Origin: Armigeres subalbatus
Taxonomy: Eukaryota > Arthropoda > Insecta > Diptera > Culicidae
Direction: 5' to 3'
Length of the DNA: 64,000 bases
Assembly (NCBI RefSeq): GCF_024139115.2
Contig: NC_085141.1
Coordinates: forward strand, 225,542,307 to 225,606,306
Positions 42,970 through 55,400 of this stretch are shown in pieces. Under the pieces are notes generated by a model. The model worked only from the letters and a program-made list of their open reading frames with translations, made no database searches and was not told the origin of the DNA. The stretch's first letter is position 1. The number at the start of each line of letters is the position of its first letter. The translations under genes and the position numbers were made by a program.

Positions 42970-45660
42970 CAAAACGACGCAAAAAATGTCACTCATTTTT
43001 CGGGCACTTATCCTCAACCGATTTGCTTGCAACAAATTGCATTCGATGCAGAATCCTTTCCCATTGTTTCCTATTGAAAATTGGCCAGGTCGGACTATGG
43101 GATCGAAAGTTATGGCTAAAATACAAATTTATACGGAAAAATCGCGTAAAAAATGTCACTCATTTTTCGGGCACATATCTTCAACCGATTTGCTCGCAAC
43201 AAATTCCAATCGACGCAGATTCCTGTCCCATTGTTTCCTATTGAAAATTGGCCATATCGGACTATGGGATCGGAAATTATGGCTAAAATACAAATTTATA
43301 CGTAAAAATCGCGTAAAAAATGTCACTAATTTTTCGAGCACTTATCCTCAACCGATTTGCTTGCAACAAATTGCATTCGACGCAGAATCCTTTCCCATTG
43401 TTTCCTATTGAAAATTGGCCAGATCGGACTATGAGATAGGAAATTATGGCCAAAATACAAATTTATACGTAAAAATCGCGTAAAAAATGTCACTCATTTT
43501 TCGGGCACTTATCTTCAACCGATTTGCTCGCAACAAATTAATTACAATCGACGCAGAATCCTTTCCCATTGTTTCCTATTGAAAATTGGCCAGATCGGAC
43601 TATGGGATCGGAAATTATGGCCAAAATACAAATTTATACGTAAAAATCGCGTAAAAATGTCACTCATTTTTCGGGCACTTATCTTCAACCGATTTGCTTG
43701 CAACAAATTGCATTCGACACAGAATCCTTTCCCATTGTTTCCTATTGAAAATTGGCCAGGTCGGACTATGGGAGCGGAAGTTATGGCTAAAATACAAATT
43801 TATACATAAAAATCGCGTAAAAAATGTCACTCATTTTCGGGCACTTATCCTCAACCGATTTGCTCGCAACAAATTACAATCGACGCAGAATCCTTTCCCA
43901 TTCTTTCCTATTGAAAATTGGCCAGGTCGGACTATGGGATCGGAAGTTATGGCTAAAATACAAATTTATACGTAAAAATCGCGTAAAAATGTCACTCATT
44001 TTTCGGGCACTTATCTTCAACCGATTTGCTTGCAACAAATTGCATTCGACGCAGAATCCTTTCCCATTGTTTCCTATTGAAAATTGGACAGATCGGACTA
44101 TGGGATCGGAAATTATGGCCAAAATACAAATTTATACGTAAAAATCGCGTAAAAAATGTCACTAATTTTTCGAGCACTTATCCTCAACCGATTTGCTTGC
44201 AACAAATTGCATTCGACGCAGAATCCTTTCCCATTGTTTCCTATTGAAAATTGGCCAGATCGGACTATGAGATAGGAAATTATGGCCAAAATACAAATTT
44301 ATACGTAAAAATCGCGTAAAAAATGTCACTCATTTTTCGGGCACTTATCTTCAACCGATTTGCTCGCAACAAATTACAATCGACGCAGAATCCTTTCCCA
44401 TTGTTTCCTATTGAAAATTGGCCAGATCGGACTATGGGATCGGAAATTATGGCCAAAATACAAATTTATACGTAAAAATCGCGTAAAAATGTCACTCATT
44501 TTTCGGGCACTTATCTTCAACCGATTTGCTTGCAACAAATTGCATTCGACACAGAATCCTTTCATATTGTTTCCTATTGAAAATTGGCCAGGTCGGACTA
44601 TGGGATCGGAAGTTATGGCTAAAATACAAATTTATACATAAAAATCGCGTAAAAAATGTCACTCATTTTCGGGCACTTATCCTCAACCGATTTGCTCGCA
44701 ACAAATTACAATCGACGCAGAATCCTTTCCCATTGTTTCCTATTGAAAATTGGCCAGATCGGACTATGGGATCGGAAATTATGGCCAAAATACAAATTTA
44801 TACGTAAAAATCGCGTAAAAATGTCACTCATTTTTCGGGCACTTATCTTCAACCGATTTGCTTGCAACAAATTGCATTCGACGCAGAATCCTTTCCCATT
44901 GTTTCCTATTGAAAATTGGCCAGATCGGACTATGGGATCGGAAATTATGGCCAAAATACAAATTTATACGTAAAAATCGCGTAAAAAATGTCACTAATTT
45001 TTCGAGCACTTATCCTCAACCGATTTGCTTGCAACAAGTTGCATTCGACGCAGAATCCTTTCCCATTGTTTCCTATTGAAAATTGGCCAGGTCGGACTAT
45101 GGGATCGGAAGTTATGGCTAAAATACAAATTTATACATAAAAATCGCGTAAAAAATGTCACTCATTTTCGGGCACTTATCCTCAACCGATTTGCTCGCAA
45201 CAAATTACAATCGACGCAGAATCCTTTCCCATTGTTTCCTATTGAAAATTGGCCAGGTCGGACTATGGGATCGGAAGTTATGGCTAAAATACAAATTTAT
45301 ACGTAAAAATCGCGTAAAAAATGTCACTCATTTTCGAGCACTTATCCTCAACCGATTTGCTTGCAACAAGTTGCATTCGACGCAGAATCCTTTCCCATTG
45401 TTTCTTATTGAAAATTGACCAGGTCGGACTATGGGATCGGAAGTTATGGCCAAACTACCTTTTTTTAATAGAAAAATCACAAAAAAATGTCACCTATTTT
45501 TCGGACACCTAACCTTGATCGATTTACACGCAACAAGTAGCATTCGACGCAGATTCCTGTCCCATTGCTTCCTATTGAAAATTGGCCAGTTATGGCAAAA
45601 AGGCAAACTTTTACGAAAAAATCACGTAAAGAATGTCACTCATTTCTAGGCATTTATCTT
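42970..45660 (+). repeat. 167-bp satellite array, about 16 monomers
   Basis: Each monomer carries AATGTCACTCATTTTTCGGG, CACTTATCCTCAACCGATTT, GCAACAAATTGCATTCGACG, CCCATTGTTTCCTATTGAAA and TCGGACTATGGGATCGGA, then AAATCGCGTAAAA. Monomer starts fall every 164-170 bases. Variants recur at an 832-base offset (43495-44325 against 44327-45157), a five-monomer higher-order repeat. The last two monomers (from about 45460) are diverged. Open frames of up to 190 residues across the array are not genes. Confidence 0.9.
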
Positions 45661-46775
45661 CAGATTATTTGCTCGCAACAAGTTGCATTCGACGCATAAT
45701 CCTGTCCCAATGTCCCAATCCTATTGAACATTGGCCAGATCGAAATATGAGATCGGAAGTTATGGCCGAAACACCATTTTTGCCTTTTGTCTACAAAGTA
45801 TACGAAAAGGCTATATGTTCGCTCCAAAACCAAACTTTTACAGAAGGCCTGGAGACTCATAGTGTTATATACCAATCGACTCAGCTCGATGAACTGAGAT
45901 GATGTCTCTGTGTGTGTATGCATGTGTTTGCGGTGCGCGCACCAAAAGTGCGAAAAGTTTAGCTCACTTTGTTGGTACTTATCCTCAACTGATTTACTTG
46001 CAACAAATTCCATTCGACGCGGGATCCTGTCGTATTGTTTTCAATTGAAAATTTGGAAGATCGGACTATGGGCACAAAAATTATGGCCAAAATGCTTTAT
46101 GTTATAAAAAAGCGCGTAAAAAAGTCTAGATCATTTTTAATGCACTTACTCTCAATCGATTGATGGACGCGGAATCCTATTCTATTATTTTATATTGAAA
46201 ATTGGCCAGCTTGTACTATTACCTTAGAAATTATGGCCAAAATACTTTTTGCCTTTCTTGTGCTACAAAGTTGTACCGAAAGGCTATAATTTCTCTCCGA
46301 AAACGAACTATCGGATGCTTCCACACTGATACACTTCCCTCCCTCTTCATACGGGAGTTTGGCAGATAATTTATATCATAACAAATATTGCCCTCCGCTC
46401 GCTTGATGGGAATGACATTTTCGTATTCTTTTTGTGTAGTCAGAGCTTCAGTTTAACAAACATCCAAACATCCTTAAAATATATAACTGGGTAACATAAA
46501 ACAGGGGTATGTACATCAAAAAGATTGAAAAAAAAAATGTAGAAATTCTTATTAGCATATTGTTGATCAAGTTGAAAATCGAACCGAGATCTCGCGTTTT
46601 CAACTGGATCTACAATATCTTTGCTTGAAATAATCCGATTTTCATAGAACAGACAAAGAAGTTTTTCTTTTTTACTCCTAGCTACTAGCTCATCTACTTT
46701 CAAGCAAACACATTTTACGAAGGTCGAGAAAGGCACCATCACCGCTAGGTGGATTAATCTGGGTTTTTTCCAAAA

Positions 46776-47104
46776 AAAATCAAGTTCTTCAAGTCGAGTC
46801 AAGTATGAGACACTGAAGACGACCACACAGTTGTGGTCGAAATACGTATCTGCAAAGATATCGAAATAATTGGTGAAATTAAATGGATAATACTTAACTC
46901 GTCTTAGACTGTTCAATACATCCTGGGCAGAAGCCATGAACAGAATAACAAAACTTGATATGGACTTGATTGATATAAGAGATAAAAGAACAGGCCGAAT
47001 CTTTTTTTTAGCAATATTTCATAAAAATTCCTTAATATGGCAAACTTAACTGTGTGTATCCAAATTGAACATATTTTAAAATACAATCAAAGTTAATTGC
47101 ATAT
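46776..47104. other. Spacer with a short hairpin
   Basis: ACGACCACACAGTTGTGGTC (about 46818) is a hairpin followed by GAAATACGTATCTGC. It may be a LINE-derived 3' word, but no element body is present. Confidence 0.35.
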
Positions 47105-47200
47105 AGTAGGCCTATAGTATAGCCTAGAGCGTACTGGTTTCGTGGGATCAAACCCCACGGAAGGAAGTGGTTACCCTCCAATACATTTTTCTAACTAAAT
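47105..47200 (+). repeat. tRNA-like repeat fragment related to 7874-8024
   Basis: Contains GTGGGATCAAACCCCAC and GTGGTTACCCTCCAATACAT. The second word matches the right arm of the hairpin MITE at 7874-8024 with one inserted C, and the segment upstream also matches (CAATCAAAGTTAATTGC). Only one arm is present. Confidence 0.55.
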
Positions 47201-47754
47201 CTTTCACATGCTGTGCAATTGCACATATCGATTTTCAGACATAGTAGGAATATTTTCAAAACAAAAATCTGACTTCCCTCACAAGTCATTGATCAAGAAA
47301 AAGAGAAACGTTGATATCTGGTTGGACGCACGGTGGCAAACGAGCCTCTATTGTCGTTGCGGAAGCCCATCAAAATTGAACTTCCTTTAAAAAAAAAATC
47401 TGACTTCCCTCACAAGTTATTAACATTCCGCAATTCGCTTCAACTTTCATAACACGAGAACTCGCGTGTTGTAAAAGGTACAACAGTCCTAAAATCCGTT
47501 ATAATGAAGCCAATTCAAATGATATCAACGTGATTTTTTCGGGAAAATAATAAAAGGGATATATACTCTCATAGAGGACATTTTCTAAGTCCAATGGATC
47601 TTCTGCTGGTCCTCCGCAAATAGTCCATCTTCTCAATAAATGGCGCAATGTTTCTTATAAGAATTCTTAAAACTCTAAAAAAAATCTGAATAACATCTAA
47701 ATCCATCTATAATCCCATGCGGCCCTATGAGTAAAAAAGAAATTGATTTAGAAT
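47201..47754. other. AT-rich spacer
   Basis: CTGACTTCCCTCACAAG occurs twice (about 47269 and 47400). No gene seen. Confidence 0.4.
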
Positions 47755-48232
47755 TCTCCCATTGAGCGGCGCTAGTGTACATGTAAATACCAGTTTGGCT
47801 CGATATCTCGGGATCTATGGGATTTAGTGGGATTTAGGTAATTTACGTCTTCTACAAAGTTGTTCAAGGATTGGAAACCAATATGTTGAGAAACTGTTTA
47901 GTTTAGAATTCAGCCGTAAGGCGGGGCTAGTGTATATGAGTTGCCGTCTTCTACAAAGATGTTCGAGGATTGGAATTCAATATGTTTAGAAGCTAATTAG
48001 TTTAGAATTCATCCGCAAAGGTAGCGCTACTTTATATGAGAGATCAGTTTGGTTTGATATTTCGGGATCTATTGGTTTTGGAAAGTTGCTATCTTCTATA
48101 AAGTTGTTCGAGCATTCGAAACCAATATGTTGAGAAACTGTTTAGTTCAGAATTGAGCTACAAGGCGACGCTAGTGTATATGAGAGATCAGTTTAGTTCG
48201 TTATTTCGGGATCTGTGGAATTTAGAAAATGG
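47755..48232 (+). repeat. Irregular tandem repeat left of a transposon
   Basis: Units contain GGCGCTAGTGTATATGAG, TCGGGATCTATGG, GTCTTCTACAAAGTTGTTCG and ACCAATATGTTGAGAAACTG. Spacing alternates at about 90 and 150 bases. The array continues in the same direction at 49574-49750. Confidence 0.75.
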
Positions 48233-49573
48233 CCCAGTCATTACAAGATCGTATATGATGTAACATAAGATGCTAAAGTGGAGGTGATTTAGATACTTCC
48301 CATACAACATGTACGTATCCAGCTTTTTATTATAGCCACGTATTATAACCATAGTTGATTTTGACACATGCCGTGTACAGATTTTATGGTACTTGCCATC
48401 CCAGCAACCTAGAATACTTGCTGAACAATTGAGACGTCAAAATTTTCGCATTGTTTTGATATGCAATTAGCCATTTATTATTTCTTCAACATAATTTACT
48501 TTGTGTTTAATGCTTTTTATATTTTAGATGGAAATACAAAACAGGACAAGAACAGTCCTCTAATATCTTATTGGATACTAAATATGAACCCATGTGCACT
48601 TTGTCGACCGCCAATGTGGAGCTTCATTCTATTCATGTAGGGAATCACGAAGTTTCAAATGTTTGGGATTTTTTTGACGAGAAGTCAGTTTTCCCATCCC
48701 AGCTTCCCAATGTACTGCCGAGTTCTGATGTCAACGAATTGCCCCTTATGTGGACAAATTATTGGCTTATGAAGTATGTTCAATTTACAGAATGTTCAGG
48801 GCATAGAGAATCCTATATGTTCCACCTTTTCTAACTCAAATTGTGTAATTCGAACGGGATTTTAAGAACCTGTCGAGAAACAGCAATTATTCAGAATTTG
48901 AAGAATTTTGTGAGCGTGAACGTTTTTCCAACAGAGGAAATATGAAAATCTACAAGCTAAACGGCCTTCAATTGACAATCTGCCATCAAATACTGTAGCG
49001 ATTGAAAAGCTGTAAGCGAGACTTATGTGTGAGAAGAGAAATGGCTAATTGTTAACCAGAACAACGTGTACAGTACTGCGTATCTATGAATATCTATGCT
49101 TCTTTCAATCGTATTGTTTATTTCTGAGATAAGGCCTCGAATAATTATGTCATAATTTTGGGTCACTTTTGGATTCCATTTCGTATTCTCGAGATAGGCT
49201 TCATCAATTCATATTCAAATATCAAATCTAAAGGTTATGTTTTTCTAATGAATTATATTCAGTGCTCAACTGCAGAAAAAGCTTCGAATTAATAACCACC
49301 TAAAAATAAAAACGTATTAAATATTCGTCAACACATCTGAAAGAAAATGAAAACGATTATACTGAATCTGTTTGGATTCCAAAACAATGCAATTTTTTTG
49401 ACATATTACTTTTTTAGCACGCCTCTAAGGCTACTATGACTGTCCTATAAAATCTGTACACACCATGTGTCAAATTTGAATTACCATAGTTGAATTATGG
49501 CTAGCGTAAAAAGCTGGATAGCATCCACTTTAGAATCTTGCGTTGCATCATATACGATTTTGTGTTGACTGGG
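48233..49573. mobile_element. 1.34 kb element with CCCAGTCA inverted ends
   Basis: The left arm CCCAGTCATTACAAGATCGT and, reversed, the right arm CCCAGTCAACACAAAATCGT are inverted repeats. Similarity continues inward for about 140 bases (ATATGATG, CTAAAGTGGA, TATCCAGCTTTTTA, CCATAGTT, GACACATG, GTGTACAGATTTT). The outer tandem array continues on both sides, so this is an insertion. No duplication longer than two bases is visible. It encloses an unidentified open frame (48526-48834). Confidence 0.75.
48526..48834 (+). CDS. Unidentified open frame inside the CCCAGTCA element
   Basis: Reads WKYKTGQEQSSNILLDTKYE, then TLSTANVELHSIHVGNHEVS, NVWDFFDEKSVFPSQLPNVL and MWTNYWLMKY, to a stop at 48834, about 100 residues. 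It opens right after TTTTTATATTTTAG, a good 3' splice-site form, so it could be an exon or captured gene fragment. Amino-acid composition looks protein-like rather than AT-rich noise. I do not recognise the family and there is no transposase motif. It may be a remnant. Confidence 0.3.
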   Translation, partial: RWKYKTGQEQSSNILLDTKYEPMCTLSTANVELHSIHVGNHEVSNVWDFFDEKSVFPSQLPNVLPSSDVNELPLMWTNYWLMKYVQFTECSGHRESYMFHLF

Positions 49574-49750
49574 TGTCGTCTTCAATAAAATTGTTCGAGG
49601 ACTGGAAACCAATATGTTGAAATATTGTGAAGTATAAAATTCATCCGTAGACTGGTGATAGTACTGAGACTACCAGTTTGGTTATGTAACCCCGGATCTG
49701 TGATATTAGAAAGTGGCTGTCTTCTTCATAGCTGTTCGAGGATCTTTTTT
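49574..49750 (+). repeat. Irregular tandem repeat right of the transposon
   Basis: Continues the array of 47755-48232 in the same direction: GTCGTCTTCAATAAAATTGT, then ACCAATATGTTGAAA and CCGGATCTGTGATATTAGAA. Confidence 0.7.
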
Positions 49751-49771
49751 TATATATTTCTCATGTTACAG

Positions 49772-50020
49772 CAATCGCCAGAACAGGAAATGGATTTCCG
49801 TAGCGTTTCCATTTCAATCCTGTACCTTCAATTTGACTACAATCTGAGCATTGACTCGCCTCCTCTTTTGTCCCAGCTGAATTTCAACGTCAGCCAACAA
49901 AACCTTTGTTCTAGACAATTCGTTTTCCTCCGCGGTGCCCGAACGAATTACGGGCACAACGAACCATTTTTGAGCATGTGCAGAATTTTCAACCGCTGCT
50001 CAAATGAATTCGAATTTTAA
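49772..50020 (+). CDS. Unidentified 82-codon open frame
   Basis: From QSPEQEMDFRSVSISILYLQ through FDYNLSIDSPPLLSQLNFNV and QQNLCSRQFVFLRGARTN to MCRIFNRCSNEFEF and a stop. It follows TTTCTCATGTTACAG, an acceptor-like sequence, and the region has a higher G+C content than its surroundings. There is no ATG near the start in this frame apart from Met7. I cannot name a family. It may be an exon remnant or a piece of an unknown element. Confidence 0.25.
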   Translation, partial: QSPEQEMDFRSVSISILYLQFDYNLSIDSPPLLSQLNFNVSQQNLCSRQFVFLRGARTNYGHNEPFLSMCRIFNRCSNEFEF

Positions 50021-52364
50021 TTGAGTCGTAACACTCTTCGGAAAAGGTTTTTCCTCACCCTATCGCACTTTTAGAAAGGTTAGTTTAAATTGTTGATACT
50101 AGATCTAGACTATGTTAATCATTGTAAATAGTTGTAAGAAATTATTGTATTGTGTACAAGGAATGTAATTGTCGCTGAAAAATGCAAAAAAACAAGCGAC
50201 AAAAGAGAATAGCGATAACTCTTTGTCCCCATCTGCAGAGGATAAAGACATTGTTGCGTTCCATTTTATTTGCAACAAACATGGAGAGGTAATTGTTGTG
50301 AACTTTTCAAACTACGATAACTTGTATATTTCAGAAGTAAAACGCAAATAATGTCAACAGATGGTTGAGTTTATGTCTAATCTATGATAACTGATAATAA
50401 TTTAACCAAAAACATCATCGGAAACCGACTAAATCTCAAAATGCGTGGCAGGCGATCATTGTCCTATTCTGTTGCAGTTTGGGACAAATAATGAATTCAA
50501 ATATACCACCACCTAGCGGCCAAGTTTTAAACTAATCAATGCATCATGCCAAAGCACACGCCTTCCTGCATAACCATTTTGAAAAAGTGCAGCTCAAAAT
50601 GGGTAGGATTTTCCGATATAAGTGAAGTAAACTTGAAAAATCATAAATTATCTTTCGAAACAGCCCTAAAAATCCTAAATTTGCCAAACAATAAAAAAGT
50701 TATAATAATTTCAATTTGGGCTCAATTTGACCCCAGAGCACAGACAAAAGGTTAATGAAATAAATAAATAAATCATTACTGGTCACTTTCCCCAGTTCAT
50801 CTGAACCTATTATTTAGCTATATTTACCCAAGCCTTCTATCGAATCACTTTTATTATCTTATCAATTGATGAAGAACTATTTTTTTGTGAAATACATGGT
50901 GGTTTGTTGCAAATTGGTTAACTGACTAAAAAGATATCTCATTTTTACTCAATGTGTTGTACTTTTTATAACGATGCGATTCTGGGACTCCTTAATCCTA
51001 TTGATAAATCCTATGATAAATGAAGTATTTACTACTGATTTTTGTTTGTGGTCTGCTCTAGACATTGCTACTCATGTCTTTGGATTTCCTAATATTTGAA
51101 ATTTATCTGATTGTGTCAGGAATTATCTGATGATTCCAGGATAATTCCAAGATTTCCAGATAGTAGACACCCTGATTGATAATTATTGTTATTGCTTTGC
51201 GTGAGTCGCGTCGCGTCGCTTGCTAAATTATCTTGGTTAAGTTCGGCAAAATAATTAATTGGCAAGAATATGAAGCAAATTAGACTGTACAATTTTCATA
51301 CAAATTTTTCATATTAAACCCCATTTTTGTCATTGCAAATAAATAAGCGAGAGCAACTCGTTGCAAAACTCGATTTTTTAATCATTCGTAGTATTTAATT
51401 TAAAATTGAAATTAAAAATTGAAAATGGTCAGCGAAAATGTCTTTTTTCTTCGAAATTTGTTAGTAGTTCGGAGCCAAGAAAGTGAACGGTTTTACGAAG
51501 TGAATGCACGATAGAACTAGGATTAGATGCTTGTGTTCCATATAAGTAAGTCGTTCGGTGCTATATATGCCATGCTTAAACGGCATTCATGGTAGTGCTC
51601 GGGCACCATATCTTTCGCAAGAGAGCACTTTTACGTACTGGAGCAGCACGAATGCAAACCAGAAAGGGAAGAAATTTCAAAAACGAATTGGCAATATAAT
51701 TTCAATAGCGAAAATTGAATCCAAAGACCATCCAAGGTGATGCAGCCAATATAGAGACAACGCGAATAGTGATTTGAGGACTATCGTTCTTTGGTATGAC
51801 TCTATACTTTTACACACTCTTCCTTTTATTGAATGTCAATTTTAAAAAGTTTCAACGTAAAAATTGTGAGTTTTTATGTTTATTTGAAATTCCTCTTTAA
51901 GCAAATGTATCACACCTCGGGTATTTTATCTATGTATTTTACCTCATATGTTCTTCAGTTTCATACGTTATTTCGGAGTAGAAAATTTAAAACCTGTCTC
52001 ATTATAAAAACTTAGGGATTAAAGCAGGTTGATGTTTTCTCAAGATATGAGGTACCTACTGGAAAGAAATATGGAAATAATAATCTCATTGTCTCACTAT
52101 TAGAAACTTTTCCCTACGAACGTATCGTTGCAGAATTCAATAAGAAGGTGGGCAAAGTTTCCAAGATTGAGTAGGGATCGAATGGCGTTAAAAGATCCCC
52201 AATGTGATTAGACATGAAGCGTTAAGTCGTATCTTATGATTTTCACCTGAAGACAGTCACAAATTACACCACAACCACTTGTTCGGCTAAGTGTGCTTTT
52301 ATTCCACTTAATTTACAATTAAAATTAACGATTCTCCGCTTTTTGTCTCTCACTTACCTCACAG
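50021..52364. other. AT-rich region upstream of the peptide gene
   Basis: Over 2.3 kb with only small open frames (50169-50351, 60 codons, AEDKDIVAFHFICNKHGEVI; 50546-50755, 69 codons). Neither has a motif or recognisable start context, so I leave them uncalled. An acceptor-like TTACCTCACAG closes the region at 52364, so part of it is probably an intron following an unlocated 5' non-coding exon of the peptide gene. Confidence 0.4.
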
Positions 52365-52732
52365 GCTGCAAGGATGTCCGTCTGTAAATTGCTGTTCTTC
52401 GTGGTTTTGTGCTCGGTCCTGCTTTGCTGTCACACGACCAGCGCGGGCCCGGCTCGCCAGCTGGCCAGCTTGGCGGCGCGTGCCTCGAAGATTCCCCGCT
52501 CGATACGGGCTCCATTCCGAAACTCGGAAATGATGACGGCCAGAGGATTCGGAAAACGTCGCGCTCCCATCGGGGTCAATGTGGGTGGCAGCAGTGGCAG
52601 CGCTGGCGTCAAGCACATGATTGAAGAAGCAACTCCCTGGAACTACGACAAGCGCGAAACGGGAAAATTTATCGAAGAGTTCACCGCAGACAATGCAGAT
52701 CAGGTGCAGCAGATAATTGGCGAACAGGAAAG
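52365..52732 (+). CDS. AT: Allatotropin precursor, peptide-coding exon
   Basis: Exon bounded by an acceptor (CTTACCTCACAG, 52353-52364) and a donor (AG/GTGAAT, 52733). The ATG is at 52374; 119 whole codons plus two bases end here (phase 2). Residues 1-24 (MSVCKLLFFVVLCSVLLCCH...TSA) are a signal peptide. RSIR (42-45) is a furin-type cleavage site. Residues 46-59, APFRNSEMMTARGF, are the mature peptide, with Gly60 the amide donor and Lys-Arg-Arg 61-63 the C-terminal cleavage site. The peptide matches, from memory, the Aedes aegypti allatotropin. It is known for stimulating juvenile hormone synthesis by the corpora allata and for acting on gut and heart muscle via a G-protein-coupled receptor. 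Residues 64-119 are a spacer of no known activity, acidic toward its end. The frame is intact. Confidence 0.95.
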
Positions 52733-53649
52733 GTGAATATAGATAGTAATGGGTGAAATGTCCGGTGAAATATGGCATGATTTATTGGAACGTTGGTTGG
52801 GTATTCGATTTCTGAATAACTAGTTTTTGGGCATTATATTTTCGTTCTTACATCCATAAATCCTGCTTGTGGAAAACATTTAATATAAATATAAGAGCCT
52901 TTGGCACAGCTTGAGCGATAATAAAATAAATCAATTTTAGATAAAATCATCCATGAAAAGAACTTTGCAGCAAGGTGTTTTTTGAACATTTTCTACGACA
53001 ACCGAAAAATTGAAATCTATGTACAATTGACCACACGCGTCAAAAATTTGTATTCGCTCAGTCAATTACGCCCTTATGATTCTCAGCGGGAGAACTCATA
53101 TTCTTAGAGACCTCTCACTAAAAGATATTTTAGTTACAAGATAAAGATTGTCGCTGGAAAAAGGAAAAAGGAAGAAGAAAGAAGGACGAAGGAAAAAAAC
53201 CCAGATTAATCCACCTAGCGGTGATGATGCCTTTCTCGTTCGTTCAAAAGGTTTGGAAAAATCTAAAATAACACCAATATGTGGATTGGTCTTATTTTTC
53301 ATATTTGTTTATATGCATAAAAAAATTCTCGCTAAACGCAATTTGTTGCAAACAAATCGGTTGAGCATAAGAGCAAAAAATGGCATTTTATTGTGTAGTT
53401 TTAAAATTAGTATTTTCTCCATAACTTTTGACCCAATTGTACGATCCGGCCTAGTTTCTATAGGAAACAATGGGACAAGATTCTGCGTCGAATGCAATCT
53501 GTTGCGAGTGACCTGAAAAGCACACATATTGCACATCAATCACAGTAACTTATATATGACCGGATTCAGTCACAATATGGTTACTGCAACCAGATTTGTT
53601 GAAATTGTGTTGCTTGGGGAATAGATGAAGTATAAGTGCTAAGAAAGTG

Positions 53650-55325
53650 AGCTAGACTTTTTTGAACTCTTTTGCACAATAAATAGTAATTTGACCATAA
53701 CATCTAAGCCCATAGTCCGATCTGGCTAATTTCCAATAAGAAAATATGAGACATTCTGCTTCGAATGCAAATGCGAGCAAATCGATTGAGGATAAGTGCC
53801 CGGAAAATGAGTGACATTTTTTACGCGATTTTTTCGTATGAATTTGTATTTTGGCCATAACTTCTGATCCTATAGTCCGATCTGACCGATTTCAAATAGG
53901 AAACAATGGGACAGGATTCTGCGTCGAATGCAACTTGTTGCGAGCAAATCGGTTGAGGATAAGTGCTCGAAAAATGAGTGACATTTTTTACGCGATTTTT
54001 TCGTATGAATTTGTATTTTGACCATAACTTATGATCCCATAGTCCGATCTGACCAATTTCAAATAAGAAACAATGGGACAGGATTCGCGTCGAATGCAAC
54101 TTGTTGCGAGCAAATCGGTTGAGCATAAGTGCTCGAAAAATGAGTGACATTTTTTACGCGATTTTTTCGTATGAATTTGTATTTTGACCATAACTTCTGA
54201 TCCCATAGTCCGATCTGACCAATTTCAAATAGGAAACAAAGGGACAGGATTCTGCGTCGAATGCAACTTGTTGCGAGCAAATCGGTTGAGAATAAGTGCC
54301 CGAAAAATGAGTGACATTTTTTACGCGATTTTTTCGTTTGAATTTATATTTTGGCCATAACTTCTGATCCCATAGTCCGATCTGGCCAATTTTAAATAGG
54401 AAACAATGGGACAGGATTCTGCGTCGAATGCAAATGCGAGCAAATCGATTGAGGATAAGTGCCCGGAAAATGAGTGACATTTTTTACGCGATTTTTTTGT
54501 ATGAATTTGTATTTTGGCCATAACTTCAGATCCTATAGTCCGATCTGACCGATTTCAAATAGGAAACAATGGGACAGGATTCTGCGTCGAATGCAACTTG
54601 TTGCGAGCAAATCGGTTGAGGATAAGTGCTCGAAAAATGAGTGACATTTTTTACGCGATTTTTTCGTATGAATTTGTATTTTGACCATAACTTCTGATCC
54701 CATAGTCCGATCTGACCAATTTCAAATAGGAAACAATGGGACAGGATTCTGCGTCGAATGCAACTTGTTGCGAGCAAATCGGTTGAGAATAAGTGCCCGA
54801 AAAATGAGTGACATTTTTTACGCGATTTTTTCGTTTGAATTTATATTTTGGCCATAACTTCTGATCCCATAGTCCGATCTGGCCAATTTTAAATAGGAAA
54901 CAATGGGACAGGATTCTGCGTCGAATGCAACTTGTTGCGAGCAAATCGGTTGAGAATAAGTGCTCGAAAAATGAGTGACATTTTTTACGCGATTTTTTCG
55001 TATGAATTTGTATTTTGGCCATAACTTCTGATACCATAGTCCGATCTCCCCAATTTCAAATAGGAAACAATGGGACATGATTCTGCGTCGAATGCAACTT
55101 GTTGCGAGCAAATCGGTTGAGAATAAGTGCCCGAAAAATGAGTGACATTTTTTACGCGATTTTTTCGTATGAATTTGTATTTTAGCCATAACTTCTGATC
55201 CCATAGTTCGATCTGGCCAATTTCAAATAGGAAACAATGGGACAGGATTCTGCGTCGAATGCAACTTGTTGTGAGCAAATCGGTTGAGGATAAGTGCCCG
55301 AAAAATGAGTGACATTTTTTTTATT
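53650..55325 (-). repeat. 167-bp satellite array, about 10 monomers
   Basis: Same monomer as at 42970. GAGTGACATTTTTTACGCGA recurs at about 53809, 53979, 54143, 54310, 54474, 54640, 54807, 54974 and 55140. A shortened variant with TCGAATGCAAATGCGAGC occurs at about 53760 and again at 54425, a four-monomer offset of roughly 665 bases. Confidence 0.9.
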
Positions 55326-55331
55326 AGTTTT

Positions 55332-55333
<2 letters not shown>

Positions 55334-55397
<64 letters not shown>
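55334..55397 (-). repeat. (GT)n microsatellite of copy 2
   Basis: A clean AC run on the plus strand in the same relative position as the GT runs of copies 1 and 3. Confidence 0.95.

Positions 55398-55400
<3 letters not shown>

Noticed and set aside
43694..45418. Many overlapping frames of 60-105 codons on both strands
   Set aside because: They repeat with the satellite period and rotate frames, so they are products of the array.
46440..46937. 165-codon minus-strand frame in the satellite element 3' part
   Set aside because: The other copy (59896-60200) carries the same DNA without a matching long frame, and there is no recognisable motif.
52359..52778. 139-codon minus-strand frame opposite the allatotropin exon
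   Set aside because: Antisense shadow. The plus strand encodes a signal peptide and a known peptide with processing sites.
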